Shown here piece after piece: positions 1 to 4,937 of a stretch of DNA of 7,547 bases. Numbering within the stretch: position 1 is the first letter of the stretch; each line of letters begins with the position of its first letter. Source of the stretch: DASTPP01 sp035762175 (GTDB taxonomy: Bacteria > Myxococcota_A > Polyangia > Polyangiales > Polyangiaceae); assembly GCA_035762175.1 (NCBI GenBank), contig DASTPP010000195.1, positions 1 through 7,547 of the forward strand, given 5' to 3'. The notes under the pieces were generated by a model. The model made no database searches. It was given only the letters and a program-made list of their open reading frames with translations, and had not been told where the DNA came from. The translations under genes and the position numbers were made by a program.

Positions 1-465
1 GTCGACGGTTTCGATGAGGGCGCGCGTGTCGGGCTTGTCGAGCACGGCCAGGTCGACGACGAGCGTCAGCACGCGGAAGTCGCCGAGGCGGGCCTTGTCC
101 GCCGCCGCGCGCGGCTCGACCGTCTCGCGGACGGGGCGGCACGCGACCGAGTACTTCTCGTGCAGGCGCTGCAGCAGGACGTCGACGATGGCCTCGGCCT
201 GCGCCGGCGACTCGCCGGCCACGTAGGCCGTGATCTCGCGCTGGCGCGTCCAGATGGCCCGCTGCCTCTGCTCGGTCGTGCCTGGGTTGAGGTTTTGGCG
301 GGAGAAGTCGGCGTCGCCTTCGACCCAGGCGACCCGCGGCGGGGCCACCCTGCGGTCGGGCGCCGTCGGGCCGACGAGCCACTTGGCCTCGCCCGCGAGC
401 GCCGGCACGTCGGCCTGAACGAGCGGGCGCACCTCTTCGATGAGCTGCTCGGCCTGGGTCGGCAT
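1..465 (-). CDS. Probable tail terminator / neck protein (3' partial)
   Basis: ATG at 465-463 overlaps the preceding TGA by one base. The frame has no stop through all 155 codons to the left edge, so the C-terminus is missing. The product starts MPTQAEQLIEEVRPLVQAD and contains KWLVGPTAPDRRVAPPRVAW, a short segment with WVEGDADFS, then RAIWTRQREITAYVAGESP, QAEAIVDVLLQRLHEKY, and an extended LGDFRVLTLVVDLAV stretch before DTRALIETVD. The beta strand carrying a Trp, followed by a helix on an alternating hydrophobic pattern and another strand, resembles tail terminator proteins that cap the tail tube. The slot corresponds to Mu gp37 (DUF1834-type). The assignment comes from position and general fold pattern, not from a diagnostic motif. 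Translation was read directly from the reverse complement. Confidence 0.68.
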   Translation of the reverse strand, partial: MPTQAEQLIEEVRPLVQADVPALAGEAKWLVGPTAPDRRVAPPRVAWVEGDADFSRQNLNPGTTEQRQRAIWTRQREITAYVAGESPAQAEAIVDVLLQRLHEKYSVACRPVRETVEPRAAADKARLGDFRVLTLVVDLAVLDKPDTRALIETVD

Positions 466-893
466 CAGGGCCTCGGGAGTTTCGTGAGCACGAGTGCGAC
501 GGCCTCGTCGGCCGCCTCGTCGAGCGATTGCTGCCAGGGCGCGGGAAGGTCGTCGCCGTCGGGCAGCATGGGCCGGGCCGGCATGCGGCTCGTGCCCTCT
601 TGGTGGTAGGGGGCGTAGGGCGTGTTCGTACCGACCTTGACGACCGAGCCCGAGGCCTTGGCGGTGAAGCTGTTCATCAGCCGGCCCGTGTCGCGAAGGG
701 GCTGGCCGTCGCGCGCCTGCAGCGGGGCCCACGCCGAGCCGTCGGGCGCCCGGCCCTTGCGGAAGCCGAGCTGCACGAGGGTGACGAGCTCGCCCTCGAA
801 GGCCTTGCCGACCGCGCGCACCGCCTTCGGGCCGAGGCGCTTGAGCTCGGCCGACAGGCGCACGAGGCCGGTCGTGGGGCCCTTGAGCGGCAC
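465..893 (-). CDS. Mu gpG-like phage virion morphogenesis protein (tail completion)
   Basis: A 142-residue product from GTG 893, one base after the previous TAG. Its central motif is typical of the virion morphogenesis/tail completion family (PF05069 type): FRKGRAPDGSAWAPLQ at about 44-59, then GQPLRDTGRLMNSFTAKA, then VGTNTPYAPYHQEGTS followed by MPARPMLP. The N-terminal 40 residues are helical. In Mu the homologue G is encoded next to F; here it is placed after gp36, an arrangement seen in other transposable phages. It likely acts in head-tail joining or tail initiation. Its TGA overlaps the next ATG by one base (TGATG), so the following gene is probably translated by coupling. Confidence 0.88.
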   Translation of the reverse strand: MPLKGPTTGLVRLSAELKRLGPKAVRAVGKAFEGELVTLVQLGFRKGRAPDGSAWAPLQARDGQPLRDTGRLMNSFTAKASGSVVKVGTNTPYAPYHQEGTSRMPARPMLPDGDDLPAPWQQSLDEAADEAVALVLTKLPRP

Positions 894-894
894 G

Positions 895-1305
895 CTACCA
901 GCCCCTCGGCTTGTCGCTCACGACGAAGGTGCCGACCCCGGCGAAGGGGGAGGGCGCGGGCGGCAGCGGGGTCTCGAGGCCGGGCGGCGTGAGCCTGCCC
1001 GAGGCGACCTGCTCGAGCCACCGGATCTCGTCGAGAAAGCGCAGCCGGAAGTGCGCGTCGGCGCCGTTGTTGGCGTAGCCGATGCTCGTCATCACGTCGT
1101 AGCCCGCGATGTTCTTGCAGGCGCGCACGAGGTCAGGCACGGGGCCCGCCGGCGGCAGCGTGAACCGAGAGAGGTACGAGTCGATGCGCCCCGACGCCTC
1201 GTCGAGCGCCTTCTGCGCCGAGCCCGTCCCCTCCTTCGCCTCGTAGGCGGCCACCATGTCGGTGCCGACGTAGCCGCCGAGGTCGTCGACCGTGGCGTAG
1301 GCCAC
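895..1305 (-). CDS. Mu gp36-like DUF1320 protein (head-tail connector)
   Basis: A 136-residue product from a GTG at 1305, three bases after the preceding stop; the ribosome binding site would lie inside the upstream gene (AGGGG about 12 bases away). It opens with MAYATVDDLGGYVGTDMV, the usual start of DUF1320 proteins. A helical bundle follows with ALDEASGRIDSYLSRFTLP and VPDLVRACKNIAGYDVMTS, then a helix with RFLDEIRWLEQVASGRLTPP. The family resembles gp6/gp15-type connector proteins that form a ring under the portal. This inference rests on the helical pattern and on the position between the capsid and tail completion genes. The length is as expected for the family. Confidence 0.87.
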   Translation of the reverse strand: MAYATVDDLGGYVGTDMVAAYEAKEGTGSAQKALDEASGRIDSYLSRFTLPPAGPVPDLVRACKNIAGYDVMTSIGYANNGADAHFRLRFLDEIRWLEQVASGRLTPPGLETPLPPAPSPFAGVGTFVVSDKPRGW

Positions 1306-1308
1306 GGG

Positions 1309-1656
1309 CTAGCGGCGCCCCTGGGGCTTCGGGCCGCGGACCTCGGCCTGGCCGAGCGTGTCGTGGGGCCCCGGCTCGACCGTGCCGCCGACGCCCGGCT
1401 CGCCGCCGGGGAGCGGCGTCTCGACGACGCCGGCCGTCGGCTCGAAGTCCACCGGGGGCCGGTCGAACACCATCAGCATGGTCGTCTCGGCCTTGAGGGC
1501 CTCGAGCTCGGCGCGCGTCACCTCGGCCTCGGTGACCTTGTTCGACGGCCAGAAGCGGCCCGCCCGGTTGAAGCCGCCGAACCCCTCGCGGGGCACGGCC
1601 CGCACGTACACCTTGACCCTGCCGGCTTGCCCGCCGGCCTTCTGCTCGTCTGCCAT
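1309..1656 (-). CDS. Mu gp35 / HI1506-like protein
   Basis: A 115-residue protein with ATG at 1656 and TAG at 1311-1309; GAGGG lies seven bases before the ATG. The N-terminal 70 residues carry the pattern of the HI1506-related family found right after the capsid gene in Mu-like phages. After a short polar start comes RVKVYVRAV, then FNRAGRFWP, followed by TRAELEALKAETTMLMVFDRP. The last 45 residues are a Pro/Gly-rich acidic tail with no clear fold. Its exact role is unknown even in Mu; a small head or connector accessory is likely. The stop is only three bases before the next start, so the two are probably translated together. Confidence 0.78.
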   Translation of the reverse strand: MADEQKAGGQAGRVKVYVRAVPREGFGGFNRAGRFWPSNKVTEAEVTRAELEALKAETTMLMVFDRPPVDFEPTAGVVETPLPGGEPGVGGTVEPGPHDTLGQAEVRGPKPQGRR

Positions 1657-1682
1657 GTCGAAACCCTCGGGTGGAGGCCTGA

Positions 1683-1697
1683 CGGGCCCGGGGCCCG
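1683..1697. other. GC-rich perfect palindrome downstream of the capsid gene
   Basis: CGGGCCC-G-GGGCCCG: two seven-base arms around one central base, in the 59-base gap between the capsid stop and the gp35-like start. It could fold as a short hairpin in the transcript. There is no U-run after it, so it is not a standard intrinsic terminator. It may protect the 3' end of the capsid message or simply reflect GC richness. Confidence 0.35.
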
Positions 1698-1715
1698 CCG
1701 AACGTCGCGCTACGC

Positions 1716-2630
1716 TCAGGTCGTGCCGGTCGAGTAGTAGGCCGTCTGCCACATGCCGTAGCCGCCGGCGCCGCGCGCGTAGGCGCCGTAAATCAGCAGC
1801 CGCTTCCAGAACACGTTCGGGTCCGTCGGCTTCGTCAGCATCGTCGTCTCGGGCTCCTTCCTCTTCTGCACGAGGTAAGGCTTCGACGGCTTCGTCGTGT
1901 CGAGCAGCTGCCAGTTCGTGTTCGAAATCTCCGCGAGCTCGTGGACGACGAGCACGTCGACGTTGCCCTTCGAGATGTTCGAGACCCCGGCGCCATTCTT
2001 CTCGACGAGGTCCGCCTCGACGATCTCGCGCGCCACGTCCTCGAGCGCGGGGGGCACGACGAGCAGGTTCGGCTCGATCTGCAGGCTGATGCCGTTCGAC
2101 CCTTTGAAGCTCTTCATGGCCGTCCTCGCGGCCCGGAAGGAGGTGAGCGACAGCGCCGTCGTGATCTTGTTCGACTGCACCCCGAGGCCCGGGCTGTCCG
2201 GGTCGACGGGGTGGTCGGTGTCGATGAAGAACTGGCCGTCGTACACGACGGCCGTGAGCGCGCCCTTCATGGCGTCGACGGTGATGCGGTTCCAGAGGTT
2301 GCCCACCGACCGGCCCATCATGGCGACGCGGTTCGCGAAGATGCCGTAGCGGTCGTCCTCGACCGACTCGAGGTCGGCGTCGATGGTGAGCTCGTAGGGC
2401 TTGTTCTTCAGCTTCTGGAAGCGGGCGGCGAGGTGGTGCACGACGCGCTCGTCGACCCACTCGCGCATGTCCGGCAGGAGCTCGAGCCAGGGGTAGGCCT
2501 CCTCGAGCGTCGTCGAGGGGGCCTCGCTGGCGACGATCTGCCACCACTGCTTCACCTCGGCCATCGCCTGGTTGAAGCGCATGTTGTAGCCGACTCGCAG
2601 GTCGGCCAGGTTTTCCGGCGTCGGGTCCAC
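1716..2630 (-). CDS. Mu gpT-like major capsid protein
   Basis: Starting at GTG 2630 the gene has 304 codons plus stop, very close to the length of Mu gpT (about 305). Segments typical of the Mu-like major head subunit family appear in order: NLADLRVGYNMRFNQAM near the N-terminus, YPWLELLPDMREWVDERVV, LKNKPYELTIDADLESVEDDRYG (split here for length: LKNKPYELTI and DADLESVEDDRYG), then MMGRSVGNLW, DGQFFIDTDHP in the central part, and LLVVPPALEDVAREI with a downstream ISKGNVDVLVV. The product forms the icosahedral shell, assembling on the scaffold made just upstream and trimmed by the gpI-like protease. An in-frame extension further upstream is open to 2933 but is an arginine-rich shadow of the decoration gene and has no ribosome binding site. 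The gene is followed by 59 non-coding bases holding a GC-rich palindrome. Confidence 0.92.
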   Translation of the reverse strand: MDPTPENLADLRVGYNMRFNQAMAEVKQWWQIVASEAPSTTLEEAYPWLELLPDMREWVDERVVHHLAARFQKLKNKPYELTIDADLESVEDDRYGIFANRVAMMGRSVGNLWNRITVDAMKGALTAVVYDGQFFIDTDHPVDPDSPGLGVQSNKITTALSLTSFRAARTAMKSFKGSNGISLQIEPNLLVVPPALEDVAREIVEADLVEKNGAGVSNISKGNVDVLVVHELAEISNTNWQLLDTTKPSKPYLVQKRKEPETTMLTKPTDPNVFWKRLLIYGAYARGAGGYGMWQTAYYSTGTT

Positions 2631-2637
2631 GGTCTGT

Positions 2638-2644
2638 CTCCTTA
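2638..2644 (-). promoter_or_regulatory. Strong Shine-Dalgarno deciding a GTG start for the capsid gene
   Basis: The coding strand reads TAAGGAG, then seven bases, then GTG (2630-2628). It is the best ribosome binding site in the window. It fixes the start of the major capsid gene upstream of the first in-frame ATG, which would cut off the conserved NLADLRVGYN segment. A strong site fits the high copy number needed for this protein. Confidence 0.85.
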
Positions 2645-2674
2645 AGGTCTGGGGCGGACGGTCGTCGCCGGGGG

Positions 2675-3097
2675 TCAGGGCTTGAAGTGCACGAACACGC
2701 CGCCGTCGGCGTCGAGCTTGTAGACCTCGCCGGCGACGTGGCGCGTGTTCGTGCCGTTCGTCCTGGCCACGGTCTCGTCGTCGACGAGGAAGCAGTCGTT
2801 GCCGATGTCGGCCTCGGTGATGAGGTCGCCGGCCGACGAGTTGCGCATCTTCCAGACGCCGTAGGCGAGGACGACCTTGTTCGCGCCGGCGACCGCGCCG
2901 TTGACGACGGTCGACTGCGCGACCCCGAGGCACTTGTCGGTCGTGTTGGCGGCGCCGGGCTTGGCCATGCCGCCCGTGGCCGCCTTGTCCACCATCGCGC
3001 CCTGGAAGATGGTCGTGTTGGCCGCGACGGGCACGGCCTGCTTGTGGAAGTCGATGTCGTTGAGCCGCGGGGGCTTGCGGCCGGCTGCGAGGGCCAT
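2675..3097 (-). CDS. Capsid cement / head decoration-like protein
   Basis: A 140-residue protein with ATG at 3097 and TGA at 2677-2675; GGAG lies about 11 bases upstream. The sequence is small-residue-rich and beta-prone, with the pattern typical of phage capsid cement proteins of the DUF2190 sort. It has an N-terminal extended segment, then FQGAMVDKAA, KCLGVAQSTV, NKVVLAYGVWKMRN, AGDLITEADIG and a final GEVYKLDADGGVFVHF. Such proteins sit on the outside of the head at capsomer junctions and stabilise it against DNA pressure. Its place between the protease/scaffold gene and the major capsid gene is where decoration proteins are usually found. Phage Mu itself has no recognised decoration protein here, although many Mu-like prophages carry an extra small gene at this spot. 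The family call rests on pattern and context, not on a diagnostic motif. Confidence 0.7.
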   Translation of the reverse strand: MALAAGRKPPRLNDIDFHKQAVPVAANTTIFQGAMVDKAATGGMAKPGAANTTDKCLGVAQSTVVNGAVAGANKVVLAYGVWKMRNSSAGDLITEADIGNDCFLVDDETVARTNGTNTRHVAGEVYKLDADGGVFVHFKP

Positions 3098-3183
3098 GGG
3101 GGTCTATCTCCGGTCGGGGGTGGTGCGCGCCGCGCGCCCCTCGCGGGGCCCCGGCGGCTCGGGGGGCGGGGCGCCTGCCCGGG
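3098..3183. other. 86-base non-coding gap between protease and decoration genes
   Basis: The longest gap in the window. It contains a short hairpin-capable sequence GCCCC-TCGC-GGGGC (3136-3149) and the Shine-Dalgarno of the decoration gene near its end. No promoter boxes or U-rich terminator were seen. Confidence 0.4.
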
Positions 3184-4410
3184 TCAGTGCAGCTCGAGCG
3201 CCGTCCTGCCCCTCTTCGAGAGGGCGAGCTGCTCGGCGTAGGCCTGCTCCGAGAGGCCGAGCTGTTTGGCGATCTTCTTCTGCTGCTCGGTGAGCGGCAC
3301 GGGCTTGGGCGGCGGCCCGCCTTGCGGCCGCTGCTGCCCGGCGCCGGCGCCCGAGAGCGTCGCCGTCTGGGTCTGACCGGCGGGCGGCTGGGCGCCGGGC
3401 GGGGTCGCCGCCTCGTCCTCGCTCGTCGGGGCCTTCGGCAGCTTGGGCAGCACCCCCGAGAGGAAGCTCACCGGCTTGTCGGCGAACTCCTCGCGCAGCG
3501 CCGGCGTCAGCCGGTCGGCGTGCTCGGCGAAGAGGTGGGCGCGCTTGAGGTCTTCGTTCTCCTTCTTCAGCGCCCCGTTCTCCGTCTCGAGGGCGGTGAC
3601 GCGCTGGCTCGCCACCTGCCCGGCCCGGATGGCGCCGAGGGCCTCCTGCGCGGTCTGGGCGCCGGCGGCCGAGAGCAGGGCGCGGTGGTCGTCGGCGAGC
3701 TCGCGCGCCCGCTTGAGCGCGCCCGCGTCGTCGGCCGCGCCGAGGGCGTGGCAGAGCGCGGTGTGGCCGGCGCGCATCGTGTTGACGGCGTTGCAGACGG
3801 TGCCGTCGTCGGCGCTCGAGGGCAGGCCCATGAGCAGGGCGACGGCGTTCACGGGCTTCGGTTCCATGGCGGGCCTTTCGTCGGGCGCGTCGGGCGCGCC
3901 CTCGGTTGCGGAGGCGGCGAGCGGGCGCTGGTGGTGCAGCGCCGGGTAGATCGTCAGGGCGAAGGGCTTGAGCTTCAGAATCCGCCGCGTCTTCGGCTCG
4001 TAGTCGAAGACCGGCGAGAAGAACTTGACGCGCCTCGTCTCGATGAGCGTGCGCCCGCCGAGCACGACGGCGTCGCCCCGGACGACGTCGTCGGTCCAGT
4101 CGAGGTCGGCGGCCCACAGGCCCTCGGCGTCGGTCTCGAGCCGCGGCGCCCAGCCGTACGACACGACGACGCCGGGCCTCTTCGCCTTCGGGTCGGCGAA
4201 GGTCTCGTGCTCGCCGTCGAAGCCGAGCGCGTTGCCGTACCTCTCGTGCTCGGCGAGCACCGAGGCGGCGGCCTTCTCGTCGAAGAGGAACTCGCCGTGC
4301 TCGCTCGCGTTCATGCCCCAGCGGAAGACGAGGATGCGGCTCGGGGCCTTGCCGTCCTCGGTGAGGGGCAGGGCGCGCAGCAGGGCGAAGGGGGCGGAGC
4401 GCTGGGGCAT
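3184..4410 (-). CDS. Mu gpI-like prohead protease with C-terminal scaffold region
   Basis: The 408-residue product matches the Mu-like prophage I protein pattern. Its N-terminal half (about 25-160) runs RILVFRWGMNASEHGEF, GFDGEHET (residues 63-70, like the conserved acidic-His segment of the family), VVSYGWAP, GLWAADLDWT, KFFSPVFDYEP and a closing LTIYPALHH. The second half (about 182-408) looks like a scaffold: a coiled-coil-like stretch around 268-295 (VTALETENGALKKENEDLKR), then a Pro/Gln/Gly-rich linker and a final helical segment (LTEQQKKIAKQLGLSEQ). In Mu, gpI is the protease that matures the head, and a shorter product from within the same frame (Z) is the scaffold; this layout fits both. 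ATG 4410 is chosen as the first start before the conserved region. GGAGG lies about 14 bases upstream, rather far. The gene precedes the cement and capsid genes, as expected. Confidence 0.88.
   Translation of the reverse strand: MPQRSAPFALLRALPLTEDGKAPSRILVFRWGMNASEHGEFLFDEKAAASVLAEHERYGNALGFDGEHETFADPKAKRPGVVVSYGWAPRLETDAEGLWAADLDWTDDVVRGDAVVLGGRTLIETRRVKFFSPVFDYEPKTRRILKLKPFALTIYPALHHQRPLAASATEGAPDAPDERPAMEPKPVNAVALLMGLPSSADDGTVCNAVNTMRAGHTALCHALGAADDAGALKRARELADDHRALLSAAGAQTAQEALGAIRAGQVASQRVTALETENGALKKENEDLKRAHLFAEHADRLTPALREEFADKPVSFLSGVLPKLPKAPTSEDEAATPPGAQPPAGQTQTATLSGAGAGQQRPQGGPPPKPVPLTEQQKKIAKQLGLSEQAYAEQLALSKRGRTALELH
3865..3880 (-). promoter_or_regulatory. Possible internal ribosome binding site and ATG for a separate scaffold protein
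   Basis: Within the gpI-like gene, codon 182 is ATG (3867-3865). It is preceded on the coding strand by GAAAGG with a six-base spacer, a plausible Shine-Dalgarno. Translation from here in frame would give a 227-residue protein (3184-3867) made of just the coiled-coil and linker part. Mu makes its scaffold Z from an internal in-frame start in I, so this placement, immediately after the protease domain ends, is suggestive. Confidence 0.5.
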
Positions 4411-4431
4411 CGGGTCGGAAAGCGCCTCCGG

Positions 4432-4455
4432 CCCGGCGCCGGGGCTACCCCGGGG
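4432..4455. other. GC-rich palindromes in the gap before the protease gene
   Basis: The 45-base gap between the 83-residue gene's stop and the gpI-like start (4411-4455) holds a perfect 12-base palindrome CCCGGCGCCGGG (4432-4443). It also holds an eight-base CCCCGGGG at 4448-4455, abutting the stop codon. No U-run follows, so this is not a clear terminator. A modest transcript hairpin is possible. Confidence 0.3.
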
Positions 4456-4707
4456 TCAGGCTCTGGCGGGCCCCTCGCTCGCGCGGGGGCGGGTCTGTCG
4501 GCGGCCGGCTAAGGGCTCGACGAAGTCGGCCGGGAAGCGCTCGGCGAGGGCGCGGCGCAGGCCCGCCGGGTCGTCCTGCAACATCATGAGTTGCGAGACG
4601 GTCGACGAGCGCTGCGGGATCGACTGCCGCATCAGCCGCTCGCGGTGCTCGGCCCAGTAGGCGAGCGCGCCGGCCACGTCGTTGCGGGCGAGGTCGAAGA
4701 GGCGCAT
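4456..4707 (-). CDS. Small protein of unknown function (83 residues)
   Basis: ATG at 4707, TGA at 4458-4456; the gap to the gene upstream is 32 bases. The product starts MRLFDLARNDVAGALAYWAE and continues with a helical, charged segment containing SSTVSQLMMLQDDP and ALAERFPADFVEPL. It ends in an arginine-rich tail. It looks soluble and largely alpha-helical, and I cannot assign a family. The ORF is open further upstream to a start at 4845, but that extension is nearly all Arg/Pro/Ala and would overlap the 65-residue gene, so ATG 4707 is preferred. There is no convincing Shine-Dalgarno sequence in front of it. It sits between the MuF-ART/65-residue pair and the protease/scaffold gene, so it may be a head accessory factor or a second partner of the ART protein. 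Confidence 0.6.
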   Translation of the reverse strand: MRLFDLARNDVAGALAYWAEHRERLMRQSIPQRSSTVSQLMMLQDDPAGLRRALAERFPADFVEPLAGRRQTRPRASEGPARA

Positions 4708-4739
4708 GGCCGTCGAAGGTAAGGGGCCGCCTGGCCGCG

Positions 4740-4937
4740 TCAAGGCCGGTCCGGGGCGGGCGGGGGCGCGGCGCGCCAGGGCCTGATGGCGAGGCCGCCG
4801 AGGCGCCGGTGGTCGGGCGGGAAGGCGACGACGACGTCGGCCCACCGGCCGCGGGGCACCGTCGCCTCGACGTCGGCGAGGCGCACGGGCGCGCCGTCGA
4901 GCTCGCCGAACTCGGGCCAGTCGTCGTCGGGGGTCAT
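4740..4937 (-). CDS. 65-residue protein translationally coupled to the MuF-ART gene; candidate immunity protein
   Basis: The start ATG (4937-4935) overlaps the MuF-ART stop TGA (4936-4934) as ATGA, the usual signature of translational coupling. A GGAG-like sequence lies about 11 bases upstream, which is weak on its own, so reinitiation is likely. The 65-residue product starts MTPDDDWPEFGELDG and is acidic in its first 15 residues. It then has a central stretch with beta character (WADVVVAF) and a basic, proline-rich tail. No signal peptide or membrane segment is visible. I do not recognise a family. Its position directly behind a putative toxin-bearing gene, the tight coupling and the small size fit an immunity protein that blocks the ART. 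It could equally be a small head accessory protein. The frame is much less arginine-rich than the shadow reading that continues upstream of this ATG, which supports the start chosen. Confidence 0.65.
   Translation of the reverse strand: MTPDDDWPEFGELDGAPVRLADVEATVPRGRWADVVVAFPPDHRRLGGLAIRPWRAAPPPAPDRP

Noticed and set aside
622..1737. 371-codon plus-strand open frame
   Set aside because: Antisense to three well-supported genes; Arg/Ala/Leu-rich with no domain.
1309..2547. 412-codon minus-strand frame read as a single gene
   Set aside because: The N-terminal 297 codons are an arginine-rich shadow of the capsid gene. The real gene is the last 115 codons from ATG 1656, which has its own ribosome binding site.
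1716..2933. Upstream extension of the capsid gene to an ATG at 2933
   Set aside because: The extension overlaps the decoration gene in another frame and is arginine-rich. The GTG at 2630 has a strong Shine-Dalgarno and gives the usual family length.
3136..3149. Possible intrinsic terminator hairpin between protease and decoration genes
   Set aside because: The stem is only five base pairs and no U-run follows on the coding strand; the head genes are expected to be co-transcribed.
3104..4117. 337-codon minus-strand frame inside the protease gene
   Set aside because: A frame shadow, dominated by Arg and Ala, of the well-supported gpI-like protein.
3187..4512. 441-codon plus-strand open frame
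   Set aside because: Antisense to the protease/scaffold gene, with low-complexity Leu/Gly/Arg/Val composition typical of antisense frames in GC-rich DNA; no recognisable motif.
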